Shown: positions 26,390-37,063, counted from the first letter of the stretch. The stretch is 64,000 nt of DNA from Halalkalibaculum roseum (GCF_011059145.1 NZ_JAALLT010000004.1:483715-547714); one strand, 5' to 3'. The notes: generated by a model not told the origin, from the letters alone. Program-made: numbers and translations.

Positions 26390-28381
26390 CTATTCCTCCC
26401 ATTTTTCAAATAGAACACCCATGGTTCTACCATTGGAAGCTTCGAATCCGACGATCTCACCCTCCTCATTTCTAACAAATTTCATCTCTGCAATGGGAAA
26501 GCCCGCCGAGAATGAATCTTTATCACCCGGTGTCATGGTCATATCATCCATGCTATAGTGTTTTAGTACCAGACTACTGTCTTCTATAGCAATCGTATAG
26601 AATGTTTGAAGTTCATTGCTTAAATAGGTTCCTGAATACTCCTTCATTTCGGACTGGGAAGGATTCCATTCTATACGGGTTGCCACATGATGGCCGTTCT
26701 GGTGCAGGGTCAGTGAATCGGCCGAGCCATCTTCATTCCTATGAAAAGTAATATCAGCATTCACGCCCACCAGGCTAAAGGTTGAATCGGAAGTTGCCCT
26801 GATATCGATTTCTGGCTGTCCGGTAGCCTGGGTATAGATTCGGTCTCCATCTCGTGAGAAGGTAAGTATGAATCCGGGTTGAATCTTGAGTTCATATCGT
26901 CCGGTGAGTGGCTCAAAGTTTTCCGGATCATATTCAAAATCGGCTGCTGTTTGCGTTTCCTCTACAGGTGCCGACCCATCCTCCTGCATATATTCTCCGA
27001 AAAATAGATCGGCAATTTTCTGAGGTATGTCTCCTCTGAAATTGGCATTGTTGCTTTGGGTCACTACAGCTGCATCAATCTCTGGAAAATACATCAACAT
27101 AGAGCGATGGGCCACATCCGCGCCGCCGTGATGTATATATTTCAACCCTTTATACTCCTGCACAAACAGCCCCAGGCCATAACCAGTGGTATCGCCACTC
27201 GTCAACACAAACGGGGTAGTCATCTCCCTGATAATATCTTCGTTGCCGACTTTAGGATCCTCAAAATTTCGAATCCACTTAGCTAAATCCTTCAGCGTTG
27301 TGTAGATACCGCCTGCTCCCATGGCGCCACCCAGGTCTGTCATTTCAACATAATTTCCACCTTCGCCAATGGCGTATCCTTGCGACCTGCCGGGTACTAC
27401 CTGGTTCTGATCATGGCGAACCATAGAATGATTCATCTGCAAAGAGTTAAAGACATTCTCCTGCATCCATTCAGGAAACGGAGTTTCAGTAACCCGTTCT
27501 ATAATTTCAACCATCAGGGCAAATCCGGTATTGTTATAATTCCATTCGGCTCCGGGTTTGTTTTGCAGATCGGGCTGGCGCTGAACAACTTCAATTATTT
27601 CTGCCCTATCCAGAGAGCTGCTCAAATCATGACCTCTCATCGCCAGGGTATTCAGGTACTCCCGGTAACCGCTGGTATGGGTAAGCAGATTTCTGATGGT
27701 AACCGGGAATTCAAATTCCGGCAGCTCTGGAATGTATTTACGTACGTTATCATCCAATGAAATCTTACCTCGCTCGGCAAGCAGAGCGGCAGCGAAAGCT
27801 GTAAACTGCTTGGAGGTGGAACCGATATTCGTACGTGTATCTACTTCAAACGGGATATCGTAGGTTAGGCTAGCCATCCCATAGGCTTCGGCAAAAATTA
27901 TTTCTCCATCTTTCATCGCCATTGCTGCAGCACCGGGCACCTCATCTCCACTATAGCTTATCATCAGTTGATCAACCCGCTCTTCAGACTCGGTGGCAAC
28001 AGCTTCTAGCAGGGACACTGTAAAGGAGTACCGGCCCTCCTCATCCTCAAAAGGCATCACCTTAATACTGTATTTACCTGTTTCTTCCGTATCGAACTGA
28101 AAGAGCTCTTTCCCTCTTGCAGGAATATCAAAAGCACCGATGATTTTGCCTGTAGGATCTTTAATCTCAATTTCAACATCAACACTTAACTGATCGACGA
28201 ATCCGTAAACAAACCGCCCGGAATCAGCATCGAGGACATAAGTATGAGAACTCCGCAATGCGAGTGAGTCTGTATATTCTTGTCCTACAGTAATTGATCT
28301 TACTTTTTCCCTTCTGTCTTGTGCCTGTAAACTTCCATATAGAAGCAAAACTGAAAAAAGTATTGTGCAAATGCGTTTCAT
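26390..28381 (-). CDS. Secreted class C beta-lactamase-like serine hydrolase
   Basis: A 663-residue exported protein: signal peptide ending in GSLQAQD, a pre-domain of beta strands (about 30-130), the penicillin-binding/beta-lactamase domain (about 135-480), and a C-terminal beta-rich domain. The catalytic set is intact: SxxK as STSK at 188-191, YxN as YNN in WNYNNTGFAL, and HHGG in place of KTG. Such proteins are usually D-amino-acid peptidases or esterases and not drug-resistance enzymes. It faces the VOC gene across a hairpin terminator and diverges from the GH2 gene. Confidence 0.85.
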   Translation of the reverse strand: MKRICTILFSVLLLYGSLQAQDRREKVRSITVGQEYTDSLALRSSHTYVLDADSGRFVYGFVDQLSVDVEIEIKDPTGKIIGAFDIPARGKELFQFDTEETGKYSIKVMPFEDEEGRYSFTVSLLEAVATESEERVDQLMISYSGDEVPGAAAMAMKDGEIIFAEAYGMASLTYDIPFEVDTRTNIGSTSKQFTAFAAALLAERGKISLDDNVRKYIPELPEFEFPVTIRNLLTHTSGYREYLNTLAMRGHDLSSSLDRAEIIEVVQRQPDLQNKPGAEWNYNNTGFALMVEIIERVTETPFPEWMQENVFNSLQMNHSMVRHDQNQVVPGRSQGYAIGEGGNYVEMTDLGGAMGAGGIYTTLKDLAKWIRNFEDPKVGNEDIIREMTTPFVLTSGDTTGYGLGLFVQEYKGLKYIHHGGADVAHRSMLMYFPEIDAAVVTQSNNANFRGDIPQKIADLFFGEYMQEDGSAPVEETQTAADFEYDPENFEPLTGRYELKIQPGFILTFSRDGDRIYTQATGQPEIDIRATSDSTFSLVGVNADITFHRNEDGSADSLTLHQNGHHVATRIEWNPSQSEMKEYSGTYLSNELQTFYTIAIEDSSLVLKHYSMDDMTMTPGDKDSFSAGFPIAEMKFVRNEEGEIVGFEASNGRTMGVLFEKWEE

Positions 28382-28571
28382 TGGTTGATTCTCCCTTAAT
28401 ATTGATTTTTCTATTTAAAAATAGATTAGACTATCCTGATCTGTTTAATGCAATTGTCAAGTAATTCCACGGTGGGTTTACTACACGATTATTTAAAATT
28501 CATGTTTCGGTTTCTCCCGCCAAAGAGTAGTTTACAAATTATTATTCATTTAAAAATGATTACTCATCTCC

Positions 28572-30425
28572 ATGAGAAACATTGCAACAGTTCTTTTTAT
28601 CCTCACTCTTTATGCATCCTGTTCATTTGCGCAAAATATTGTTCCGGTCAATATCTATAACAGGTCCGCGCAAAGCTTGATCGGAGAGTGGCACTACGTT
28701 GTCGATCCCTACGAAAACGGATACTACAATTACCGGTATGAACCCTTCGACCAAATGGAAAATCCCGGTAAGAACGCATTTTTCATGAACGCCAAACCTG
28801 ATGATAAAACCGATCTCGTGGAATACAATTTTGACCGATCCCCGACAATGGAGATACCGGGTGACTGGAATTCACAGGTAGAAAAACTGTACTATTATGA
28901 AGGATCAGTCTGGTTTAAAAAGTCATTTGACTACCTCCGGAAAACCGATAGTAGCAGAGTTTTACTCTATTTCGGTGCTGTAAATTACAAGGCGGAAGTA
29001 TACTTGAACGGTACTAAGCTGGGAACCCATATCGGGGGATTTACCCCGTTCTCATTTGAAGTTACCAACCTGCTAAATGAAAAGGACAATTTCCTGATCC
29101 TTAAGGTCGATAATACCCGTAAAAAAGAGGGAATCCCGACCCTGAATACCGATTGGTGGAACTACGGGGGCATCACTCGGGATGTAAAGCTTGTGGAAAT
29201 GCCCCAGACATTTATTCGCGACTACATGATTCAGTTGAGTCCGGAGAATGCTCAAACTATAGAAGGATTTATGAGTTTGGATGGTACATCTTCTGCAAAC
29301 CAAGAAGTCACTATTTCCATACCGGAATTGGATCTAAGGAAGACCTTAAATACTGATAGCGAAGGTAGTGCCTCTCTAGACCTGAAGTCAGATAACATAA
29401 ACTACTGGTCACCAGAAAATCCATATCTATATGAAGTAGTCCTCACCACACCTTCCGATACACTAGAAGACCGGATTGGTTTCCGTACTATAGAAACAGA
29501 AGGCGGCCGGATACTGCTCAATGATCAACCGGTTTTCCTAAGGGGAATTAGCATTCATGAAGAGCGGCCCTTTGATGATGGCAGGGTACGTAACAAGAAG
29601 CAGGCGAAACAGCTTCTGCAGTGGGCCAAGGAATTGGGGTGCAATTATGTTCGGCTGGCTCACTATCCGCATAACGAGCACATGGTTCGACTGGCCGATG
29701 AAATGGGTATCCTGGTCTGGGAGGAGATTCCTGTGTACTGGACCATCGACTGGAATAATACCGCTACTCTTAAAAATGCAAAAAATCAGTTGAATGAGGT
29801 CATCCAAAGAGACAGAAACAGGGCGTCGGTGATCATCTGGTCAATGGCCAATGAAACACCCGTCAGTAAAGCACGAAACAACTTCCTCAACGAACTGGCC
29901 ACCCTTACCCGATCCCTGGACAAAACCCGGCTGATCAGCGCAGCCCTTGAACAGAGTAGCCTTGAAGGAAATCCAAATATTCGTACTATTGATGATCCTT
30001 TTGCTGATGTGGTTGATGTATTGAGCTTCAACCAGTACATCGGCTGGTATGAGGGATTGCCTTCCAAAGCTCGTGAAATCACGTGGGAAATCAGCCAAAA
30101 CAAACCGGTAATCATTTCCGAGTTCGGGGCCGGTGCCAAGCAGGGTTTCCACGCCGACAGCCTCACCCGCTGGTCTGAAGAATACCAGGCTTACCTGTAC
30201 AGTGAAACCCTCAACATGATTGATAAGATTGACGGTCTGAGTGGCCTTTCCCCGTGGATACTGGCTGATTTCAGGTCACCACGAAGACAGCTGCCGGATA
30301 TTCAGGATGAATGGAATCGAAAGGGACTTATTTCAGATGACGGTATCAAGAAAAAGGCCTTTTTTGTTCTGAAGTCGTACTATGAAAATAAATTGAAACT
30401 ATGGAACACGGATAGTCGCAGATAA
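28572..30425 (+). CDS. Secreted glycoside hydrolase family 2 enzyme (beta-glucuronidase/galactosidase type)
   Basis: A 617-residue exported glycosidase: signal peptide ending in SCSFAQN, a jelly-roll sugar-binding domain (about 30-210), an immunoglobulin-like domain (about 215-300) and a TIM barrel. The acid/base Glu is at residue 428 (WSMANET) and the nucleophile Glu at 517 (ISEFGAG), with the family motif YVRLAHYPHNEH near 357. The size and the barrel resemble beta-glucuronidases more than large beta-galactosidases; the exact sugar is not predictable. No carbohydrate uptake gene is adjacent. Confidence 0.87.
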   Translation: MRNIATVLFILTLYASCSFAQNIVPVNIYNRSAQSLIGEWHYVVDPYENGYYNYRYEPFDQMENPGKNAFFMNAKPDDKTDLVEYNFDRSPTMEIPGDWNSQVEKLYYYEGSVWFKKSFDYLRKTDSSRVLLYFGAVNYKAEVYLNGTKLGTHIGGFTPFSFEVTNLLNEKDNFLILKVDNTRKKEGIPTLNTDWWNYGGITRDVKLVEMPQTFIRDYMIQLSPENAQTIEGFMSLDGTSSANQEVTISIPELDLRKTLNTDSEGSASLDLKSDNINYWSPENPYLYEVVLTTPSDTLEDRIGFRTIETEGGRILLNDQPVFLRGISIHEERPFDDGRVRNKKQAKQLLQWAKELGCNYVRLAHYPHNEHMVRLADEMGILVWEEIPVYWTIDWNNTATLKNAKNQLNEVIQRDRNRASVIIWSMANETPVSKARNNFLNELATLTRSLDKTRLISAALEQSSLEGNPNIRTIDDPFADVVDVLSFNQYIGWYEGLPSKAREITWEISQNKPVIISEFGAGAKQGFHADSLTRWSEEYQAYLYSETLNMIDKIDGLSGLSPWILADFRSPRRQLPDIQDEWNRKGLISDDGIKKKAFFVLKSYYENKLKLWNTDSRR

Positions 30426-30504
30426 GTGTGGATATCACACATATTATTTTGTGTATTGTATACTAAAATCGGTGTAAACCTGCAGCATTCGCGTCAACCG
30501 TATT

Positions 30505-31683
30505 CTATTTTGGGTTTTTCCCATACTGTATGAGAGACAGATAACCCAGGGCCGGACCTATAGCCAGTATGAGAAAAACGAACGGACTCCCAAGGTTTGC
30601 CCAGAGCATGTTAACCAATTGAATGCTGATGATAGTAATAGCAAAACCGATACTGTTAACTATGGTAAGTCCGGTAGCTACATAATCACGATCGGATGAA
30701 GCTGCAACCAGAGTTGAAAATTGTGGAGAATCGGATACCACAAAGAATCCCCATACCATCAGAAACATTAAAAAAACGGGGGCGGCAAGATCAAAAATTA
30801 GTGGAGATAATAGACAACTGAGTCCGGAGATCGCCAATGACCACTGCGCCACGCGTTTACTCCCTGATTTTAGCGATCGATGACCTCCTATCGCGCATCC
30901 TGCACCGCCAATTCCGATGATGATAAAAGACCAAATGCCGACCTGTAAACCCGAACCCGGATTCATCTCATTATAATAGGTGAGCATAATCGGGACGAAT
31001 GCCCAAAATGCATAAAGCTCCCACATATGTCCAAAATAGCCGAAAGCAGCAGCCCGAAAATTGGAATGTTTGAAGAGTTTAAATAATGCTGATGGTTGAA
31101 ATATACTCTGTTTACTCCGATAGGGTCCGTCAGGTACTGTGAAATAGAGCAAAACACCACCCGCTGTTGCCAGCCATGAAGTCGCGAAAAGTATCACCCT
31201 CCAGGGCAGTTCAGATGCGATGAACCTGACGAGGTGTGGGAAAGCAGTCCCCAGAACTAAGGCTCCGACCAGGTAACCCAGTGCTTTTCCCAGCCCCATG
31301 TCGTGCCAATCGGATGCTATCTTCATACCTACCGGGTAGATACCGGCAAGAAAAAAGCCGGTGGCAAAACGAACAAGAATCAATACAGATAGTGAGCCAC
31401 TGTAAACTGTGAGGGCATTGGCACTTGCACCGAGGATCGCACATCCAAGGAATACCTTACTTGGTGAAATGCGATCGGCAACACTTAAAAAAGCAAAAAG
31501 TAGCGTCCCGCTGATAAAACCGAACTGAACAGCGGATGTGATATAACCGACTGCATATTCATTCAGCTGTAACTCGACTACAAGATCCGGAATAACCGCA
31601 TTGCCCGCAAACCAGAGAGAGGTACCTGCAAACTGTGCAAAAACAATTACAGGTAAAATTCTTTTGGGAATACTCTGCTGCAT
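30505..31683 (-). CDS. Major facilitator superfamily transporter
   Basis: A 392-residue membrane protein with twelve predicted segments. The loop after helix 2 reads LSVADRISPSKVFLGC, a weak version of the MFS DRxGRR motif, and the later RFATGFFLAGIYPVGMKIASDW segment is family-typical for small-molecule or nitrate/cyanate-like porters. The substrate is unknown. ATG at 31683 is preferred to the GTG at 31701. It converges with the GH2 gene with 79 bases between. Confidence 0.82.
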   Translation of the reverse strand: MQQSIPKRILPVIVFAQFAGTSLWFAGNAVIPDLVVELQLNEYAVGYITSAVQFGFISGTLLFAFLSVADRISPSKVFLGCAILGASANALTVYSGSLSVLILVRFATGFFLAGIYPVGMKIASDWHDMGLGKALGYLVGALVLGTAFPHLVRFIASELPWRVILFATSWLATAGGVLLYFTVPDGPYRSKQSIFQPSALFKLFKHSNFRAAAFGYFGHMWELYAFWAFVPIMLTYYNEMNPGSGLQVGIWSFIIIGIGGAGCAIGGHRSLKSGSKRVAQWSLAISGLSCLLSPLIFDLAAPVFLMFLMVWGFFVVSDSPQFSTLVAASSDRDYVATGLTIVNSIGFAITIISIQLVNMLWANLGSPFVFLILAIGPALGYLSLIQYGKNPK

Positions 31684-31871
31684 AGAAATCCGGTGTTGCA
31701 CTAAGATTTTTACTATTAATATTTAGGCAGTATACACCAACAACTAGAGAGGAACAAGATACCCTTGGTAACGTACATCAATTAATTAACAGTCATGTAC
31801 AGACCCGTTACAGTTATTAAATACTGATTTCAGGCAACTCCCGATTCCGATAATCTTTCTTTTGAACTTAT

Positions 31872-32342
31872 CTACATATTGACAAAGAAATAGTACCCCA
31901 TCATGCCGCAAGCAATAACCTTCATTAAGGTACCGGCAAGGAAGCCTAAAAAAGAGCCCCATGCAGCTTTCAAGGCCTGGTCGGATGTTTTTCCACCGGC
32001 CAGTTCACCCACGAAAGCACCCACTATCGGACCGATGATTATACCCATCGGCGGAAAGAAAAAACCTGCAATTAAACCCAGGATGCTACCCCATACACCG
32101 AAAGGTGAACCACCATATTTACGGGCTCCCCAGGCCGGAACCACGTTGTCAAGTATCATGATGGCAATGACTATCAGAGCCCAAACCGCCAGGAATTGAA
32201 TAGTGAAGGGAGGTGTGGAGGTTAATTGAAGCAGTATCAGACCGATGTAACTGATGGGCGGACCGGGCAACACAGGCAGGAAAGAGCCTAATAGCCCGGC
32301 AAGGATCAGGAGAGCTCCCAAAATAATAATGATGGTTTCCAT
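31872..32342 (-). CDS. DUF456 membrane protein
   Basis: A 156-residue membrane protein with about four hydrophobic segments and the DUF456 signature: ILAGLLGSFLPVLPGPPISYIG near the start and DNVVPAWGARKYGGSPFGVWGSILGLIAGFF in the middle, followed by GPIVGAFVGEL and ALKAAWGSFLGFLAGT. Gly-zipper-like spacing is strong. The function of the family is not known. It is transcribed alone on the minus strand. Confidence 0.85.
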   Translation of the reverse strand: METIIIILGALLILAGLLGSFLPVLPGPPISYIGLILLQLTSTPPFTIQFLAVWALIVIAIMILDNVVPAWGARKYGGSPFGVWGSILGLIAGFFFPPMGIIIGPIVGAFVGELAGGKTSDQALKAAWGSFLGFLAGTLMKVIACGMMGYYFFVNM

Positions 32343-32462
32343 GACACACTTTTTTGTTTTTGGAGTACACCCCTTTCACGTTTTACGTGTCCGCAGGTTT
32401 CATGCAATATACCGGTTTTCTTTAAGAAGGTGAGATACAGCTGGTGTAAAAGGGCTGCACTT

Positions 32463-32912
32463 TTACTCCAGCCGTTCTTCGAAAATTAGCTCCCCGGCAT
32501 TTCCATAACGCAATACCAGTCTCCCACTATGCACGGAAAACTCATCTGCTTCACCCAGTGCACTGAGATATTCGGGGCTGTGATTGGGCTGTTCACAGGC
32601 TATTTCGGTGGTAAGTATATTATTTATCCGTATATTGCCATCTCTTTCAGCTGAAAAATCTCCCCCATAAAAGTTACAAGCCGTTTCTCCGCCCAGCGTA
32701 CGTTCGCTGGAAAAACGAAGAGTGTGTACCTCCCCATCGAATAATTCAATAGTATTTCCCGTCTCATCGGTAATGGTTGCCAACTCCCAGGCACGCAGAA
32801 GATCACGGGTATTCTCATTGTTGTTGTTTTCAATCAGGGAACAGCCGCTTATTGGAAGCAATATGACATAGGTGAACGCTACCCGGATTATATAATTTTT
32901 AAAATTCTTCAT
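32463..32912 (-). CDS. META-domain lipoprotein
   Basis: A 149-residue lipoprotein: a lipobox SGCS after a hydrophobic signal, an Asn/Glu-rich linker, and one META (HslJ-like) domain with AWELATITDETGN, the conserved GGETACNFYGGDF block near residue 75 and TEIACEQPNHSPEYLSAL near residue 105. META proteins are implicated in drug resistance or motility but their action is not known. The two Cys in ACNFYG and IACEQ are family-typical and may form a disulfide. Confidence 0.83.
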   Translation of the reverse strand: MKNFKNYIIRVAFTYVILLPISGCSLIENNNNENTRDLLRAWELATITDETGNTIELFDGEVHTLRFSSERTLGGETACNFYGGDFSAERDGNIRINNILTTEIACEQPNHSPEYLSALGEADEFSVHSGRLVLRYGNAGELIFEERLE

Positions 32913-33035
32913 CTCATTAATCGTAATGGATTCTGTCAGCTTTTCATTGATATTACGTATGCTGATTTAGCAATAGCAGCTTTCTTTTTCTTTTGAGACA
33001 CTTTAATTGCACCGGGTAACTATTTTTAAAAAAAT

Positions 33036-33103
33036 GGACGGGCAAGATGCCCGTCCGACGGATTGTCCTATTTGGATTGTGCTGAACGGGTTGGCAACCC
33101 ATT
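33036..33103 (-). terminator. Double hairpin behind hutU, the second with a T-run
   Basis: Read on the minus strand after the hutU stop, a first hairpin (GGGTT-3-AACCC, 33088-33100) is followed by a perfect 9-base stem GGACGGGCA, loop, TGCCCGTCC at 33036-33056 and then seven T residues. The second is a clear intrinsic terminator for hutU. The pair resembles the two-hairpin repeat units seen around the transposase at 52.5 kb, but with a different sequence. Confidence 0.75.
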
Positions 33104-33114
33104 CTACTAACTGT

Positions 33115-34779
33115 TTACTCCACCATTGGTAAGTCAATACCACGTTCTTTAGCCGTTTTAACGGCTTCCTCATAACCTGCGTCGGCATGTCGCATTACCC
33201 CGCTGCCCGGATCGTTGGTCAGTACACGCTTCAGCCGTCGGTCCGCCATTTCAGTTCCGTCGGCCACACACACCATTCCGGCATGAATAGAATATCCGAT
33301 GCCAACTCCTCCGCCGTGATGCAGCGATACCCAGCTAGCCCCGCTGGCTGTATTGAGCATCGCATTCAGCAGCGGCCAATCGGCAATCGCATCGGACCCG
33401 TCTTTCATATCCTCTGTTTCGCGGTTAGGAGATGCCACCGATCCGGTGTCCAGGTGATCACGCCCGATGACCAGCGGCGCATCCACCTTTCCTTTTTTCA
33501 CCAGCCAGTTGAACTTCTCCCCCATCTCAGCCCGTTCTCCATACTCCAGCCAGCAAATACGAGCGGGCAATCCCTGGAAGTGCACCTGATCTTGTGCTTT
33601 TTTGATCCATCGCGCCAAAGCCTCTTTTTCAGGGAAGGTCTCAAGAACCGCTTTATCGGTAGTATAGATATCTTCCGGCTTACCCGAGAGTGCCGCCCAT
33701 CGGAAAGGGCCCGATCCCCGGCAAAAGAGCGGACGAATAAATGCCGGTACAAAGCCCGGGAAATTAAATGCCTCTTCCATATCCCGGTGATCGGCAACCT
33801 GTCCGCGCAAATTGTTGCCATAGTCGAAGGTGACCGCTCCCTTTTGCTGCATCTTGAGCATAGTTTCCACATGTGTAACCATGGAGTCAAGCACATCTTC
33901 TTGGTAGCCCTCAGGATCACTCTCCCTTTTCTCATTGGCTTCATCAAGCGTGTAGCCTGCCGGTATATATCCAAGCTGCAGGTCATGAGCCGAAGTCTGG
34001 TCGGTCAACACATCAGGGATGACGCCTTTCTGTAGCATTTGAGGCAACACCTCGGCAACGTTACCCAATAGTCCGATTGACAAAGCTTCACCTTTCTCTT
34101 TGGCATCCAACGCTTTTTCCAGGGCCTCATCAAGGCTTTTGCATTTGATATCGCAATAGCCCGTTTCAACACGACGGTCGATCCTTGTTTCATCCACTTC
34201 AACTCCAATGCAAGCAGCCCCATTCATGGTTGCAGCTAGCGGTTGTGCCCCTCCCATGCCACCGAGTCCGGCGGTAACCAGCAGCCTGCCCTGTAGGGTT
34301 CCGCCAAACTGCTGCCGTGCACATTCTGCAAAGGTCTCATAGGTTCCCTGAAGAATGCCCTGCGTACCGATATAAATCCAGGAGCCGGCCGTCATCTGAC
34401 CATACATAGTCAGGCCCATCTTATCGAGTCTTCGAAATTCATCCCAGTTCGCCCATTTGGGTACCAGGTGCGCATTCGCAATAAGCACTCTTGGAGCCTC
34501 CTCATGGGTCTGAAATACGCCTACCGGCTTTCCGCTCTGTACCAGCAGCGTTTCGTCGTTCTCCAGTCGCTGCAACGTTTCCACAATTTTATGATAACTT
34601 TCCCAGTTGCGGGCTGCCTTTCCGCCTCCGCCATAGACAATAAGCTCTTCCGGTTTTTCGGCTACATCAGGATCCAGGTTATTCATGAGCATGCGCATGG
34701 CAGCCTCCTGGTGCCATCCCTTGCATTGTAATCCGGTTCCCGTAGGTGCCTTGATATTGGTATCAGCCTTGGTCTCCAT
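33115..34779 (-). CDS. hutU: Urocanate hydratase
   Basis: A 554-residue NAD-dependent urocanase converting urocanate to imidazolone-propionate, the second step of histidine degradation. Family landmarks are [13 protein letters not shown], the NAD-binding [16 protein letters not shown] near residue 170, [12 protein letters not shown], the [17 protein letters not shown] block with the catalytic-region Cys, and [23 protein letters not shown] at 34779 follows an AGAGGA site. It is alone on the minus strand, about 18 kb from hutIH, and is divergent from the MFS gene whose promoter carries Crp-type operators. Confidence 0.96.
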   Translation of the reverse strand: METKADTNIKAPTGTGLQCKGWHQEAAMRMLMNNLDPDVAEKPEELIVYGGGGKAARNWESYHKIVETLQRLENDETLLVQSGKPVGVFQTHEEAPRVLIANAHLVPKWANWDEFRRLDKMGLTMYGQMTAGSWIYIGTQGILQGTYETFAECARQQFGGTLQGRLLVTAGLGGMGGAQPLAATMNGAACIGVEVDETRIDRRVETGYCDIKCKSLDEALEKALDAKEKGEALSIGLLGNVAEVLPQMLQKGVIPDVLTDQTSAHDLQLGYIPAGYTLDEANEKRESDPEGYQEDVLDSMVTHVETMLKMQQKGAVTFDYGNNLRGQVADHRDMEEAFNFPGFVPAFIRPLFCRGSGPFRWAALSGKPEDIYTTDKAVLETFPEKEALARWIKKAQDQVHFQGLPARICWLEYGERAEMGEKFNWLVKKGKVDAPLVIGRDHLDTGSVASPNRETEDMKDGSDAIADWPLLNAMLNTASGASWVSLHHGGGVGIGYSIHAGMVCVADGTEMADRRLKRVLTNDPGSGVMRHADAGYEEAVKTAKERGIDLPMVE

Positions 34780-34888
34780 CACGTTATCCTCTTTCTTGGT
34801 TCACTTTTTCCTTAAGGTAATACAGCTGTGATACTAAATCTAATGAGGGTTATAAATACATCCGGAATAAGATAATATGATTTAAAAA

Positions 34889-34927
34889 TGTGACCTAGCT
34901 CACCAAAATATTGTGACCTATCTCATT
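34889..34927. promoter_or_regulatory. Pair of Crp-type operators upstream of the MFS gene
   Basis: Two TGTGA-N6-TCA boxes: TGTGACCTAGCTCACC at 34889-34904 and TGTGACCTATCTCATT at 34912-34927. Their centres are 23 bases apart. A -10-like TAGCAT starts at 34949, 29.5 bases from the centre of the second box, which places that box at about -41.5 of a start near 34961 (class II geometry). The same arrangement occurs at 37064-37102. Confidence 0.75.
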
Positions 34928-35040
34928 GGAATCCCGGTACCTGAAACGTAGCATGGGCGCGAAACTAATAATAACAGGTTTAAAGGAAATATTATTAGAG
35001 ATCCTATTAAACCGATTAAACAATTAGAGACTCATTTTTT

Positions 35041-36273
35041 ATGATGCGCAAAGCACTATATGCCCTCGCTCTGGGTGGCTTCGGTATTGGAATGACAGAA
35101 TTTGTAATCATGGGTATTTTGCCGGAAGTGGCAAAATCTATGAGTATAAGCATACCCAAAGCCGGACATTTCATTTCGGCCTATGCCCTGGGGGTAGTCA
35201 TCGGTGCACCGACACTTACACTGTTAAGTAACCGGTTCCAAAAAAAGATTGTCCTTATCAGTTTGATGGCATGGTTTGCATTATTCAACACTCTGACAGC
35301 TTTTTCAGGTACTTATGAAATAATGTTGGTGACACGCTTCTTTTCCGGATTGCCGCATGGGGCCTTCTTCGGGGTAGGGGCTGTGGTAGCCGGCAGGTTA
35401 TCTGCAAACGGCAAGGAAGCTCAAGCCGTGGCTGTTATGTTCGGTGGACTTACCATTGCCAACATCATCGGTGTTCCTCTGGGAACCTACATCGGGCAAC
35501 ATATTGATTGGCGCATCACCTTTGCCCTGGTCGGTTTAATAGGCCTGGGTACCATGCTTAGCCTCTTTTTCTGGATGCCAGCTTTACCGAACAAATCAGG
35601 CCCCGGTTTAATTAAACAGATGGGCCTGTTAAAAAGAAAAGAACCCTGGATGGTATTGATGGTGACAGCCATAGGAACAGGCGGTTTCTTTGCCTGGTAC
35701 AGTTATATAGCTCCCCTGTTGATTCAGGTTACGGGATTTGAAGAATACCTGGTTATCTACATACTTGTGATTGCCGGATTAGGGATGACCGCAGGAAACA
35801 TGATCGGAGGAAAACTGGCGGACAGGTATTCGCCCGTTACCGCAACATCTATTCTTCTCTTTGTAATGAGCTTTAGCTTATTACTTTTTACGTTTCTCGC
35901 AGGTAGTAAAATTGCCGTTCTGATAATGACATTCGCACTTGGAACCGTTTCTTTCTCCATTGCGGCTCCCGTGCAGATGTTGATGATACGTGCATCAAAA
36001 GGAGCAGAAGAGTTGGGTTCTTCATTTAATCAGGCTGCTTTTAATATTGCCAACGCTCTGGGTGCTTTCCTGGGCGGTATACCTATTAGTCTCGGTTATG
36101 GTTTTCTTTCTGCCAACTGGGTTGGGGCATTGCTGGCCTTGAGCGGCGCTCTCATAGCAGGGTCGGTAATGCTTTCGCAAACAAATACACTCATAGGATT
36201 CAACAGGTTACTCATTCGATTCAAGTGGTATCTGTTCAGAAGGTACATCCTATTGGCACCAACAAGGTCATAA
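35041..36273 (+). CDS. MFS exporter of the AraJ/YdhP type
   Basis: A 410-residue transporter with twelve membrane segments, of the drug or sugar efflux group: GGFGIGMTEFVIMGILPEVA in the first helix, LSNRFQKKIVLI in the loop after helix 2, and RFFSGLPHGAFFGVGAVVAG in helix 4 are typical. The substrate is unknown. It lies downstream of two Crp-type operators and upstream of the Crp/Fnr gene, so it is likely under that regulator. Confidence 0.85.
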   Translation: MMRKALYALALGGFGIGMTEFVIMGILPEVAKSMSISIPKAGHFISAYALGVVIGAPTLTLLSNRFQKKIVLISLMAWFALFNTLTAFSGTYEIMLVTRFFSGLPHGAFFGVGAVVAGRLSANGKEAQAVAVMFGGLTIANIIGVPLGTYIGQHIDWRITFALVGLIGLGTMLSLFFWMPALPNKSGPGLIKQMGLLKRKEPWMVLMVTAIGTGGFFAWYSYIAPLLIQVTGFEEYLVIYILVIAGLGMTAGNMIGGKLADRYSPVTATSILLFVMSFSLLLFTFLAGSKIAVLIMTFALGTVSFSIAAPVQMLMIRASKGAEELGSSFNQAAFNIANALGAFLGGIPISLGYGFLSANWVGALLALSGALIAGSVMLSQTNTLIGFNRLLIRFKWYLFRRYILLAPTRS

Positions 36274-36489
36274 GTATATTCAGAAAATCACGAATTGGAA
36301 CTAAAAAGCAGTCAACATTTTTCACTTCTGACTCAATTTTCAATGTAAACCTTCCCTAAGACTTATTTATTGAGATCAAATACTATTTTTATATGATTTT
36401 TTAATTTAAATATCATTTTTTGTCTTACTTATAAATTTAAAAATGTATCTTCTTCTGAATTTATTAATTAAGGCAATCAGGCACATACG

Positions 36490-37062
36490 GTGAAAGAAAA
36501 GCTGCGCAAGGAGATTGAAGAGATTGAAGCTCTTACCGATGAAGAATTCACATACATCACCTCGCATTTTAAAGAGAGACGATTTAAAAAAAATCAGTTT
36601 GTTGTACAGGAAGGAATGCCGGTTCCTTATGATTTTTTTGTTGTAAAGGGACTGCTGAAAGCATATGTCATTGACGACAAAGGCAAAGAACATATCCTTC
36701 AGTTTGCCATGGAAAACTGGTGGATAAGTGATTACCAGGCGCACTTCAGTGAGAAGCCGGCTTCCATCAATATTGACTGCATCGAAGATTGTGAGATGCT
36801 AGCCCTCTCTCTGGAGAACAGAAGAAAGATCTGCCGCGAGTTCCACAAGATGGATCGTTTTTTCAGTATTAAATTCAACCTGGGGTATATCCGCCTGCAG
36901 CAGCGTATCCTCTCACTGCTCAGGGAGAATGCGGAAGAACGATACCGGAATTTACTGGAAAAGCAGCCCGACCTGATACAAAGAGTGCCAAAAAAATACC
37001 TGGCTGGTTTTCTTGGACTTAGCAGGGAAACCCTAAGTCGACTCGACCTCTCTCCAAAATAA
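36490..37062 (+). CDS. Crp/Fnr-family transcription regulator
   Basis: A 190-residue regulator with an N-terminal cyclic-nucleotide-binding-like beta barrel (about 20-120; FVVQEGMPVPYDFFVVKGLLKAYV), a long dimer helix (about 125-160) and a C-terminal HTH with RVPKKYLAGFLGLSRETLSRL. The recognition helix has the Arg-Glu-Thr-x-x-Arg pattern that in Crp reads GTGA, matching the operators on both sides. There is no N-terminal Cys cluster, so it is not an Fe-S FNR. The start is a GTG at 36490; the frame is closed upstream. Family relatives in Bacteroidota often lack cAMP-binding residues, so the ligand is open. Confidence 0.88.
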   Translation: MKEKLRKEIEEIEALTDEEFTYITSHFKERRFKKNQFVVQEGMPVPYDFFVVKGLLKAYVIDDKGKEHILQFAMENWWISDYQAHFSEKPASINIDCIEDCEMLALSLENRRKICREFHKMDRFFSIKFNLGYIRLQQRILSLLRENAEERYRNLLEKQPDLIQRVPKKYLAGFLGLSRETLSRLDLSPK

Positions 37063-37063
37063 C

